Source of the DNA: Aquabacterium parvum
GTDB lineage: Bacteria; Pseudomonadota; Gammaproteobacteria; Burkholderiales; Burkholderiaceae_C
Direction: 5' to 3'
Assembly: GCF_001447195.1 (NCBI RefSeq)
Contig: NZ_LFRI01000269.1
Span: forward strand, 1 to 41,082
DNA length: 41,082 nt
Shown here in pieces: positions 17,576 to 25,975 of this stretch. How positions within the stretch are numbered: the first letter of the stretch is position 1; each line of letters opens with the position of its first letter. Made by a program: the position numbers and the translations under genes. Under the pieces are notes generated by a model that saw nothing but the letters and a program-made list of their open reading frames with translations, searched no databases and was not told the origin of the DNA.

Positions 17576-19032
17576 CGCCCGCCCCCATCGGCGGGCGCGG
17601 CAGCTGCGCCGGCACCCGTGATGCGCACGCTGCTCAAGGCCTGGATGGCCCCCAGCCAGGCGTGGCGCTGCAGCAGGTTCATCAACACCCAGCAAAACAA
17701 GGCGCCCAGCAGGACGTGGCCCCACTGCATCACCTGCCCCGGCCACGCAACATCGGCAAGCAGGTACGGCGCCCCCACTGCCAGACCGGCCAGCACACCC
17801 GGCGCGATCGCGCGCAGCAGCTGCCCAGCCCCCATGCCCAGTTCAACGCACATGCGCTGGATCATCACGCAGGACACCAGCACCGCCACCACCGAATAAG
17901 CCATCACCAGGTGGGCCAGGCCATGCGAGACTGTCAACACGAAGGTGAGCCCCAAGGCCGAAGCATTGAGCACCCCGAGCAGGAAGTTTTCCCTGACCTT
18001 GCCGGCCTGCACCAGCACAGCGCCAGCGAGGGCCGCGATGGACTGGACCGCGCCCACCGGCGCCATCCACCAGATGAGGTCAAGCAGGCCATGCCAGCGT
18101 TCACCGAAGAACCAGTGAAGCGGCTCGTCGATCACGAAAACCATGGCCGCCACGAAGGGCCCTGAGAACAGGGCCGTGAGCGTGACAACGGCCAGCACGA
18201 TGCGCTGCCTTTGATCCGGCGCACCATGAAACTTGGAAAGCGCCGACAACAGCACCCCGCTGGCAGGCCAGGAGATCAGCACCAGCGGGATGGTCATGAA
18301 CTGATAGGCCATGCCATACAGCCCCAGGGCGGTGGCACCCAACACCGGCGCGATCACCAACCGATCGAGGTTGCGCCCCATGAAGGACAACAGGTTGGTG
18401 GCCAGCACCCAGCCACCGATGGCCAACAGCGGCCGCATCTCCGAGAAGGGTCCCGCGTGCGCGTAACGCCGCCATGCCTGGAGGTTGAAACCCAGCGCTC
18501 GCACCGCCTGCAGCACAACGTGGAAGGCGAGCACCGCGGCCAGCCCCGCCTGCATCGCGATCAGAACCAGGAATGCGACGATGGCCATCAACAGCGCCAC
18601 GCCATCGGTCAAAGAGACTTGCCCATAAGCCATCTCACGCTCCAGCAAAGCGCGAGGGCCTGTTGCCCAGATCGCCAAGGCGGTGACCAGCGCAAACGAC
18701 AGCAGCACGGGGGTCAGACCGGGCAAGCGCACCCAGGCCTCCATGGGCGTGGCGATCAAGGCCAGCAAGCCGCCCGCCGCCAGGCCGAGCCAGGCCAGGA
18801 AGGACAAAGCGCGCGCCTGCGTGCGCGGCGTCAGATCCGGATGGCGCACCAACGCGCTGCTCAGGCCCAGGTCGGTCAGCAAAGTGACCAGCGCCATCAA
18901 GGGGATGGCGAAGGTGACCAAACCATAGTCACCCGGCGCGATGTGCCTGCCCACCAGCACGGAGACGATCAGGGACACGGCCGCTTTGGCCATGTTCAGC
19001 AACGTCATCAACGCCATGCTGCGAAACAACAT
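17572..19032 (-). CDS. Wzx-type oligosaccharide flippase (polysaccharide transport family)
   Basis: This 486-residue inner-membrane protein has about 12-14 hydrophobic segments and the MOP-superfamily start (LLNMAKAAVSLIVSVLVGRHIAPGDYG split over the first helix, then DLGLSSALVRHPDLT). It is predicted to flip the undecaprenyl-linked repeat unit to the periplasm. The ATG at 19032 is preferred over the GTG at 19035, because GGGAG lies 9 bases before it on the coding strand. It is separated by 25 bases from the upstream glycosyltransferase, the only real gap in the operon, which may allow a local ribosome site. Confidence 0.92.
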   Translation of the reverse strand: MLFRSMALMTLLNMAKAAVSLIVSVLVGRHIAPGDYGLVTFAIPLMALVTLLTDLGLSSALVRHPDLTPRTQARALSFLAWLGLAAGGLLALIATPMEAWVRLPGLTPVLLSFALVTALAIWATGPRALLEREMAYGQVSLTDGVALLMAIVAFLVLIAMQAGLAAVLAFHVVLQAVRALGFNLQAWRRYAHAGPFSEMRPLLAIGGWVLATNLLSFMGRNLDRLVIAPVLGATALGLYGMAYQFMTIPLVLISWPASGVLLSALSKFHGAPDQRQRIVLAVVTLTALFSGPFVAAMVFVIDEPLHWFFGERWHGLLDLIWWMAPVGAVQSIAALAGAVLVQAGKVRENFLLGVLNASALGLTFVLTVSHGLAHLVMAYSVVAVLVSCVMIQRMCVELGMGAGQLLRAIAPGVLAGLAVGAPYLLADVAWPGQVMQWGHVLLGALFCWVLMNLLQRHAWLGAIQALSSVRITGAGAAAAPADGGGR

Positions 19033-19057
19033 CACCTGCTCCCAGAGTGGCCAGCGC

Positions 19058-20272
19058 TCAGGCGGCCTGAGCCTGCCGCGCCATCACCGAACGGTAAAGC
19101 TCCAGGTAGCGACTGGCGACCTGGGGTGGCGTGGTCTCGGACAGGACGTGCAGGAAGCGATCCTTGCCAGGCAGGCTTTCCCTGCCCACCTGCATGATCC
19201 GGCTCATGCGCGCTTTCAGCGCTGCCGCGTCGTTGGGTGGGTAGAGCCAATCGGTGTTGTCCGTGCCGATCAGGTCGGGGATGCCCCCCGAGTCAGCGCC
19301 GATGACGGGCACCCCTGCTGCATAAGCCTCCAGGATGGTGCGCGGCAACGGTTCGGCCCAGATGGACGGCACGATGAGCACATCGATCTGATCGAACAGC
19401 TCCTTGGGCTGGATGAAGCCCACGAAATCGACCGGCATGCCCGCCGCACGCGGCTTCAGCGAGTCGCTCTCCGAAGGCTCCTTGCCCGCCACGATCAGGC
19501 GCCACCCTTCGGAGGGCAGCAAGCGACAGGCGTCGAGCATGACGCCCACCCCCTTTTCGATGTTGATGCGCCCCAGGTAGCCAAAGGTGATGGGTTTGCC
19601 AGCCATGCTGGGCTTGACGTAGTCGCTGCCGATGCCTTCGACCACCGCCGGGTTCCAGATCACGCGACGATGTTGACTGGGCACGTGCGAGAAGTAGCCC
19701 AGGTCGAGGTGCGACTGCAGGATGCCCGCGCCAACGCCCACGACCGCATCCACGCAATGGTGGTGCTTTTCCTTCATGAAGGTGAACGCCTTGCACTTGA
19801 GGTGGCGCTTCTCGCAGCGCTTGCCGTCCTTGAACATCGCGGCGTTGCCGCACACCAGGTCGAAGTCGCGCAACGTGTGCACGATGGGCAGGCCCCGCTC
19901 TTTGGCCGCCAACCAGACGCGGGTCGAAACATCAAGCAGCGAGTGGGTGTGCACCACGTCCGGCTTGAAGTCGTCGATCACGCGCAGGAAGTGGTCTTCG
20001 ATGCGGACATTGAACTGCTGCTTGAAGCGGCGCACACCGCGCTCAAGCACGGTGTGCTCTGGCCACTCCTCCGGCCAGAAGTCCGTCTCATGGGGCATGC
20101 GGTAGACCTTGACGCCGTTGCGCACCTCTTCTTCCCACCCATCGGGCGTGATGCAGGCCGCAGCCACTTCATGCCCCGCCGCCACCAGGGCTTCGGACAG
20201 CAACGCGACCGACTTCTCGGCCCCGCCCATGATCCGAGGCGGGTACAACATGCTCAGGTGAAGGATTCTCAT
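19058..20272 (-). CDS. Glycosyltransferase, GT4 family
   Basis: This 404-residue GT-B enzyme starts MRILHLSMLYPPRIMGGAEK and has the acceptor-side motifs VVHTHSLLDV and IVHTLRDFDLVCGNAAMFKD and the donor-side FGYLGRINIEKGV and EPLPRTILEAYAAGVPVIGAD. It is a close paralogue of the gene at 13645-14862. The cysteine-containing block (VCGN...KRCEKRHLKCKA, about 140-165) is shared by this subgroup. The start overlaps the upstream gene's stop by four bases. Sugar specificity cannot be predicted. Confidence 0.93.
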   Translation of the reverse strand: MRILHLSMLYPPRIMGGAEKSVALLSEALVAAGHEVAAACITPDGWEEEVRNGVKVYRMPHETDFWPEEWPEHTVLERGVRRFKQQFNVRIEDHFLRVIDDFKPDVVHTHSLLDVSTRVWLAAKERGLPIVHTLRDFDLVCGNAAMFKDGKRCEKRHLKCKAFTFMKEKHHHCVDAVVGVGAGILQSHLDLGYFSHVPSQHRRVIWNPAVVEGIGSDYVKPSMAGKPITFGYLGRINIEKGVGVMLDACRLLPSEGWRLIVAGKEPSESDSLKPRAAGMPVDFVGFIQPKELFDQIDVLIVPSIWAEPLPRTILEAYAAGVPVIGADSGGIPDLIGTDNTDWLYPPNDAAALKARMSRIMQVGRESLPGKDRFLHVLSETTPPQVASRYLELYRSVMARQAQAA

Positions 20273-21438
20273 CCCTTGGCTCCTTTGCCGCTTGGGTGCG
20301 AGTCACCGCCTGCGGTCTGCGTGAAGGGGGTGGAGCGCGCCACCTGCCCGACGACGTCGAGCAGGGCTTGCGCGCTGCGCCCCCAGGTGAAGTGAGCGCC
20401 GCGCGCCAGGCCCTGCGCGGCCAAGTCGCCCAGCCCGGCCTCGTCATGGGTGGCACGCAACACCAGCGTGGCCAGGGCACCGGCGTCGCGCGGATCAAAG
20501 AACCAGGCAGCCTGGCCGCACACCTCGCGCACCGGCGCGATGTCAGACGCCAGCACCGGGCAGCCGGCCAGCATGGCCTCCAGAGGCGGGATGCCAAAAC
20601 CCTCGTACAGGCTCGGAAAGACCAGGGCCCTTGCCTGCCTGAGCAGGCCCGCCACCTCTTCGTCGGTGAGTCGGCCGGTGGTGCGCACGTTGGGCGGCAG
20701 CTCGCTGCTGGCCGCACCGAACACGCTCAGGTCAAGGGAGCCAACGATGACGAAGGGCCAGTCCTTCAAGCGCGCATCGGCAAACGCCTTGATCGCGGTT
20801 TGCAGGTTCTTGTTGGGCGCAGGCGAGCCGATGAACAAGAAAAAACCCCGATCACGCAGGCCCAGTCGCTCGACCACGCTGTCATCGGGGCTCACCCGCC
20901 CCAGGTGCTCACCACCGTTGTGGATGACAGCGATGTCCTGGCGACGAAGGCCCAGCACCTCGGCCAGCTCGGCACGCGAAAACTCGGACACCGTGCACAC
21001 GCGGCTGCGCCAGGCCAGCATGCGCCCCAGCATGCGGTGAAAGAAGGCGTATGCCCGCGTGAAGTTGGCAGGCGTGCGGTACACCGCCGCATCGTGGATC
21101 ACCGACAGGCTGCGCCCCCGCAGCACAGGCCCGCCATTGGCCAGGTTGACCAGGATGTCATCGGGCGCGGCATGACGACGCAAGAGCTGATCCCAGGCGT
21201 GACCAGGCTTGTCCTCGAACTGGCGAAGGCGGATGGCTTGGTAGGTGGGCAGGTCGCGGGCGCCCGCGGGCACCCAAAGCTCCCAGGCCAGGCCCTGGGC
21301 ACTGGCTGGGTGCTCGTTGAGGTGCTTGTCGACGGCGGCCAGCAGCTCGCGGCAAAACCGTTGCACGCCGCTGGTGGACTGGGTCAGGAAGCGGCCGTTG
21401 ACGCAAACGCGCACCGAGGATCGGCTTTCTCCGCTCAT
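20269..21438 (-). CDS. Glycosyltransferase, GT4 family (mannosyltransferase-like)
   Basis: This 389-residue GT-B protein has the N-terminal VNGRFLTQSTSGVQRFCREL motif and SVIHDAAVYRTPANF of the WbdA/MtfB-like GT4 subgroup, then FFLFIGSPAPNKNLQTAI and the donor-binding SLYEGFGIPPLEAMLAGCPV with both glutamates. The C-terminal 25 residues are low complexity. It overlaps both neighbours by four bases. It probably acts on the lipid-linked repeat unit in the cytoplasm. A mannose donor is suggested only by subgroup resemblance. Confidence 0.92.
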   Translation of the reverse strand: MSGESRSSVRVCVNGRFLTQSTSGVQRFCRELLAAVDKHLNEHPASAQGLAWELWVPAGARDLPTYQAIRLRQFEDKPGHAWDQLLRRHAAPDDILVNLANGGPVLRGRSLSVIHDAAVYRTPANFTRAYAFFHRMLGRMLAWRSRVCTVSEFSRAELAEVLGLRRQDIAVIHNGGEHLGRVSPDDSVVERLGLRDRGFFLFIGSPAPNKNLQTAIKAFADARLKDWPFVIVGSLDLSVFGAASSELPPNVRTTGRLTDEEVAGLLRQARALVFPSLYEGFGIPPLEAMLAGCPVLASDIAPVREVCGQAAWFFDPRDAGALATLVLRATHDEAGLGDLAAQGLARGAHFTWGRSAQALLDVVGQVARSTPFTQTAGGDSHPSGKGAKG

Positions 21439-22514
21439 CTGGCCGCTCCCGCCAGGTCGCCATAGATCGACAACAAGCCCTCGCTGGTGCGGTCGATCAG
21501 GTAGCGCTCCACAAAGCGCCGCCGACCTTGCGCCCCCATCTCCCGCAAGCGCTCATCGGAGGCGTCCAGCAACAGCTGCTGCAGCCGCTTGTCGTCACCC
21601 ACTGGAAACAGGTGCCCGGTGTCGGGCGTGACGATCTCAACCAAGCCGCCCACCTCCGAGGCGAAAACAGGCTTGGCCGCGCGCATGGCCTCGATGGCGA
21701 CGAGCCCGAAGCCCTCCCACCGAGAGGGCATCACCACGACGTCACAGGCGGCCATCTGTGCGGCCACCTGATCCTGGCTCATCCAACCCAGGAACGTCAC
21801 GTGCGGCAAGGAGGCGTCGTGCTGCGGGTCGGTCGCACCCACCACCGCTTCGCCCACCACCTTGACACACACATGCTCCTGCAAACCCTGCACGGCCTGC
21901 AGCAAGACATCGATGCCCTTTTGCCGATCCAGCCGCCCCACAAAGAGCACTTTCAAGCGCGCATCGTCCCAGGCAGCAGGTCGCACATCGGGCCGATCGC
22001 GCAGCCCGTTGGGCACCACCGTGATCTTGTCCTCGCGAATGCCGGCCTCGATGCCTTTGACGCGTTCGGACTCGGAAATCGCCACGATGCGCTGACACCG
22101 GTGCGACAACACACGCTCGACCTGTTGCTCCAAGGTGCGCACCAATCGCGGCTGCTCGACATCGAAGACCCACCCATGCGGGCAATACACGATCGGTGGC
22201 CAGCGCAGCACTTGCGCGATCGAGCGCACAACGAGACCGGCAAACGTGGAGTGCGCATGGATCACATCGGGCTGCCAAGCCTTGATTTCGCGCAGCACCG
22301 CAGACGCCAGTTTCGGCAAGCCCTGGAGACGACCGGGTCGGTCAAACAGGCTCAGGCTGGCGGGCTCGATTCGGGACAGGTGGGCCACGTGCTGAGCGGG
22401 CACCACACAACGGACCTGTGCCAACCCCAGCGCCTCTTGCTGAAGCGGCACGATCTCGTTGAGGTAAGTGCCACAACCTCCCCAAATGCTCTCTGCGACG
22501 TGCAACACCTTCAT
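21435..22514 (-). CDS. Glycosyltransferase, GT4 family
   Basis: This 359-residue GT-B protein starts MKVLHVAESIWGGCGTYLNE and has VIHAHSTFAGLVVRS, VYCPHGWVFD, KVLFVGRLDRQKGIDVLL and the donor motif SRWEGFGLVAIEAMRAAKPV. The N-terminal pattern resembles the EpsF/EpsD-like GT4 enzymes seen in many exopolysaccharide loci. Four-base overlaps on both sides place it firmly inside the operon. Sugar specificity unknown. Confidence 0.92.
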   Translation of the reverse strand: MKVLHVAESIWGGCGTYLNEIVPLQQEALGLAQVRCVVPAQHVAHLSRIEPASLSLFDRPGRLQGLPKLASAVLREIKAWQPDVIHAHSTFAGLVVRSIAQVLRWPPIVYCPHGWVFDVEQPRLVRTLEQQVERVLSHRCQRIVAISESERVKGIEAGIREDKITVVPNGLRDRPDVRPAAWDDARLKVLFVGRLDRQKGIDVLLQAVQGLQEHVCVKVVGEAVVGATDPQHDASLPHVTFLGWMSQDQVAAQMAACDVVVMPSRWEGFGLVAIEAMRAAKPVFASEVGGLVEIVTPDTGHLFPVGDDKRLQQLLLDASDERLREMGAQGRRRFVERYLIDRTSEGLLSIYGDLAGAAR

Positions 22515-23614
22515 GACTTCACCCTGCCCGCCATGTTCAAACTGGCCGCCTTCGTGCCCCAGAGGCGATCACCGAATCGCCTTCCCACCTCGATGGCCGG
22601 GGCCTCGATCCACCGCTTTGCCAAGTCGGCCACCGCCCAGGTGAACCCCAGCGTGACCGCCACCTGGGCCAGCAGGTGAACCACGAACACATCGCCCGCA
22701 ATGGCCGTGCCAAGCGCCATGCCCAGATCCAGCCCGATCGGGTGAAACAGGTAAACGGAATAGCTCAAAGCGCCAGCACGCAGCCAGAACGGGTGCACCA
22801 ACACCTGACGCGACACGCACCACAGGAACAGCGCCATGCCCCCCAGGCAACCCAGCACCGCGGCCAACACGGACTCGGTGTGTGAGGCATCGTCGAACGC
22901 AATGCCCCAGACCAGTGGGGTGATCACCAGCAGCACCGCCAACAAACAAGCCACCACACGGCCCGCACCCGGCAAGCGCTCAAGAAAGCACAATCGACAG
23001 CAGGCCCCAAACCACATGTAGGCCAGATACAGCAACAGCGTGACCGGCGCACCCGAGCGCCCCTGCGCGCGCAGCCCGGCGCCCACCAAAGCCAGCGCGC
23101 AGAAAATCACCACCAGCGCCACGCACCAACGCAGCGAACGCAGGCCGCCCAGCATGAACACCACCACCGTGGTGGCGTAGAAGACGAGCTCCACAAACAG
23201 CGTCCAGTACACCCCCAGGACCTCCTTGTGGCCCAGCACCTTCGGCAGCATGGTGAGGTTGGCCAGCACCTGTGGCAACGTGAAGCTCACGTCCTTGAGG
23301 TGAGGCAGGCACAGCACAGACAGCAGCAGCGACAGCCAGTAAGCGGGGTACAGGCGAAAGAAGCGCGAGGTCGCGAATCGACCCACCGCCCCAGGCGCGC
23401 GATAGCTGTAAGGAACGATGAACCCGCTGATGAGGAAGAACGCCACCACACCAACCTTGCCCAGGTCGATCACGCCATGCAGGAACACCAAGTGCTCGCT
23501 CAACCACGGCCAGGCAGAGGCTGGCTTCACCAGGTACTCAACCAGGTGCTGATAGAGGACCAGCAAGGCCGCCAGGCCCCGCAGCCCATCAAGGTGCGCC
23601 AGTCGATTGTGCAT
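22511..23614 (-). CDS. Acyltransferase family 3 membrane protein
   Basis: This 367-residue polytopic OafA-type acyltransferase has LAHLDGLRGLAALLVLYQH and GKVGVVAFFLISGFIVPYSY as the N-terminal signature, a central Arg-rich loop (RFATSRFFRLYPAYW), and LSYSVYLFHPIGLDLG near the C-terminus. The ATG at 23614 is chosen over an in-frame TTG at 23653. It overlaps the upstream Wzy candidate by 26 bases. With two more family members and a hexapeptide acetyltransferase in the operon, the product is likely multiply acylated. Confidence 0.92.
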   Translation of the reverse strand: MHNRLAHLDGLRGLAALLVLYQHLVEYLVKPASAWPWLSEHLVFLHGVIDLGKVGVVAFFLISGFIVPYSYRAPGAVGRFATSRFFRLYPAYWLSLLLSVLCLPHLKDVSFTLPQVLANLTMLPKVLGHKEVLGVYWTLFVELVFYATTVVVFMLGGLRSLRWCVALVVIFCALALVGAGLRAQGRSGAPVTLLLYLAYMWFGACCRLCFLERLPGAGRVVACLLAVLLVITPLVWGIAFDDASHTESVLAAVLGCLGGMALFLWCVSRQVLVHPFWLRAGALSYSVYLFHPIGLDLGMALGTAIAGDVFVVHLLAQVAVTLGFTWAVADLAKRWIEAPAIEVGRRFGDRLWGTKAASLNMAGRVKS

Positions 23615-25043
23615 GTCGCTTGAGCCAAAGGTGACTGAACCAGCCGACGACAAAGAAGGCCGCGTAGATCTTCAAGGTCGACAAGCCGATCAGGGAGTAC
23701 AGCGTGCCCTGCGCGTAGCCGTAAATGAACTGCGTGAGCATGGCCGCAGGCAGCAGCACCATGAATGGGTTGCCCGAAAGCAGGCGCCAGCGGAAAAATC
23801 CGATCAGACCGCCCAGAACCGCCCCCATCGCCACCACGATGACCAGCAAACCCAGGTGGCCAAACATCACCAGCGCGTAGGCCTCGCTCACCATGGTGGG
23901 CGTGACCCAGCCGGAGTTGGCAAAGAACGAGCGGTGCATGGCCGAGGGCGCGTGCTTTTCGATGAAGTAAAACGGGCCCATGCGTTCCCTGAGTGCATAC
24001 GTGGCCGCGGGGTTGGCTGTCAGGCTGCCGAGCGTCTTGGACGCCTCCTGGGCATCAAAGCGCAGCCAGTCGCCATGCTCTCGCACCGCCACATGCCACA
24101 GCTGTCCCTGGCCAGCCGCCCGGCCCAGCAGGCGTTCGGCGGTCTGTGCCGCAGACAAGACGCCGCCACCCGAATAGATGTAGACCGTCACCGCCAGCAC
24201 CGATGCCACAGCCAGCACCGCGCCAGGCAACAGGCGCAACAAGGCCCGACCACCTGAGTGCACGCCCAGCATGAACGCAGGCGCTGAAAAGATGATCGCC
24301 GCGATGAGGATGTTGAAGAATTTGTCGGCGAACAAGAACGTCACCGCCAGGTAGGCCACGAACACAGCTTGGTGGGCGAAGCGACAACGGCGCTCTGCAG
24401 CCAGCGCAGCACCAGCGCCCATGAAACCGGCGATGACATATTTCAATGTCAGCACGTTGATGACGATGACATCGGCGGCGGCCCGGTAGGCAAATCGATC
24501 GGCCCCAGACAACAAAGGAAAGCCGGTGACGGCACCACGGAGGAACAGGTAGACCACCAGCACACCGACGATGGTGACGCTGAGGTAGGCCATCGGCCCG
24601 CTCAGTCGCACCACTTGGCCCGGTGGGGGCGACGGCCACCTCGAGATCGCAGCACGCGTCGCAACCGTGGCAGCCAACACAAACACCACCCCGATCACCG
24701 CGAACGCCACCCCGCCCGCCGAGGGCTCGCCAAACATGCCGAGCTCCTTCATTGACGCACCCGACTCGATGGCCGCCAGCGACACCAGCACGGCCACGTG
24801 CAACAGCGCGATCGGCGCGATCAGGGCGCTGGCGCCCCGCAAGCGCCACATCAGGTTGCCCACCACCACCCCATACGCGAGCGTGGCCAGCACAGTGAAC
24901 AAGGGGTGGGGCTCCACCAGGGCCAACAACAACAACCCCAGCAGCGAGGCGGTGCCGTAGATCATGGACATGGGCCAACGTTCGGCCCCCGGCGAGCGCA
25001 CCATGACCACGCCTGCGTTCACGCCCAGAGCGCCCATGCTCAT
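23589..25043 (-). CDS. Polytopic membrane protein, candidate Wzy polysaccharide polymerase
   Basis: This 484-residue protein has about 12 hydrophobic segments and one large, more polar loop (about 300-390, AQTAERLLGRAAGQGQLWHV onward) before the last helices, the topology expected of a Wzy-type polymerase or O-antigen ligase family member. Sequence signatures of these families are weak, so the call rests on topology, on the position beside epsG and epsF, and on the presence of Wzx but no other polymerase in the operon. The ATG at 25043 overlaps the epsG stop by four bases; the longer frame to 25154 is a read-through of epsG. Confidence 0.7.
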   Translation of the reverse strand: MSMGALGVNAGVVMVRSPGAERWPMSMIYGTASLLGLLLLALVEPHPLFTVLATLAYGVVVGNLMWRLRGASALIAPIALLHVAVLVSLAAIESGASMKELGMFGEPSAGGVAFAVIGVVFVLAATVATRAAISRWPSPPPGQVVRLSGPMAYLSVTIVGVLVVYLFLRGAVTGFPLLSGADRFAYRAAADVIVINVLTLKYVIAGFMGAGAALAAERRCRFAHQAVFVAYLAVTFLFADKFFNILIAAIIFSAPAFMLGVHSGGRALLRLLPGAVLAVASVLAVTVYIYSGGGVLSAAQTAERLLGRAAGQGQLWHVAVREHGDWLRFDAQEASKTLGSLTANPAATYALRERMGPFYFIEKHAPSAMHRSFFANSGWVTPTMVSEAYALVMFGHLGLLVIVVAMGAVLGGLIGFFRWRLLSGNPFMVLLPAAMLTQFIYGYAQGTLYSLIGLSTLKIYAAFFVVGWFSHLWLKRHAQSTGAP

Positions 25044-25975
25044 CGATCGTTGAGCATCACCCCGGCCAAGGCCGTGGGCGATTTGTCGATGGCATCGAGC
25101 AAGCCCTTGAGCGCCTTGACCTTGGTGCCATGGCGCCGAGAGACCACCAGGCACGAACCCGCTTTCATGGCGGTGATGCGCGCGTCGGCACCCAGGCTGG
25201 ATGCAGGCGTGTCCACGATGACCTGGTCGAAACGCTGCAGCAAGTCCCTGAGCAACAGCGTGAAGCCCGGCTTGGCGATCAGCTCGTTCGGGTTGGGCGG
25301 CTCGATGCCCGCCGGCAGCACGTACAAGCTGGGCAGGCCAGGCACGTCGTAGATGAAATCCTGGTGTGTCAAACCAGCCAACACATTGCTCAGACCAACC
25401 CGGTCAGGCACGTCGAAGATCTTGTGCACCCTGGGGGATCGAAGGTCGGCATCAACGATGAGCGTGCGCAAACCCAGCTGGCTGAACGCAATCGCCAGGT
25501 TCACCGCCACGAAGGTTTTGCCATCGCCCACTTCCGGGCTGAGCACCGCCAAAGCACGTTTGGCCTCGCCCTCTGCGGGACCCAGGCCCAGCAGCTTGCT
25601 GCGCAAATCGCGAAACACCTCGGCAGCCGCTGAAAACGGCGACGCCGCCACCACCAACTCTGCACTGAGGCTGCGCACCCGCGCTTCACCGTACGGGTAG
25701 TCAAACTGGAACGACAAGGCGCGACGCACGTCCTCACCGCTGGCCAACTGCAGCGCCACGGCAGCCTCGCCAAACTTCAAGTCATTTTTGCGCTGGTAAA
25801 TCAGGATCTGTTCGACCTGCTCATCGCTCAGGTTGCGGGCTTCTCGGATGAAGCCACCAATGGACCTGCTAGCGCGAGAAGGATCGCTGGCCGAAGCAAC
25901 GGGATGCATCAGCGGCTGCGCGAAAGGCTCGTCTGAGGTGCGCGTCGCGATCGCATGTTCGTGGCGAATGTTCAT
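25040..25975 (-). CDS. epsG: EpsG-type chain-length tyrosine kinase/ATPase (CpsD/Wzc C-terminal type)
   Basis: This 311-residue cytoplasmic P-loop protein resembles EpsG, the separate BY-kinase partner of EpsF. Residues about 38-95 form a GspE-N-like module (IGGFIREARNLSDEQVEQIL). The kinase has Walker A SPEVGDGKT (146-154, K153), Walker A' LIVDADLR (172-179) and Walker B VIVDTP (252-257). Unlike Wzc or CpsD, it ends at VMLNDR with no C-terminal tyrosine cluster, so autophosphorylation sites, if any, lie elsewhere. The four-base overlap with epsF implies coupled synthesis of the pair. Confidence 0.9.
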   Translation of the reverse strand: MNIRHEHAIATRTSDEPFAQPLMHPVASASDPSRASRSIGGFIREARNLSDEQVEQILIYQRKNDLKFGEAAVALQLASGEDVRRALSFQFDYPYGEARVRSLSAELVVAASPFSAAAEVFRDLRSKLLGLGPAEGEAKRALAVLSPEVGDGKTFVAVNLAIAFSQLGLRTLIVDADLRSPRVHKIFDVPDRVGLSNVLAGLTHQDFIYDVPGLPSLYVLPAGIEPPNPNELIAKPGFTLLLRDLLQRFDQVIVDTPASSLGADARITAMKAGSCLVVSRRHGTKVKALKGLLDAIDKSPTALAGVMLNDR

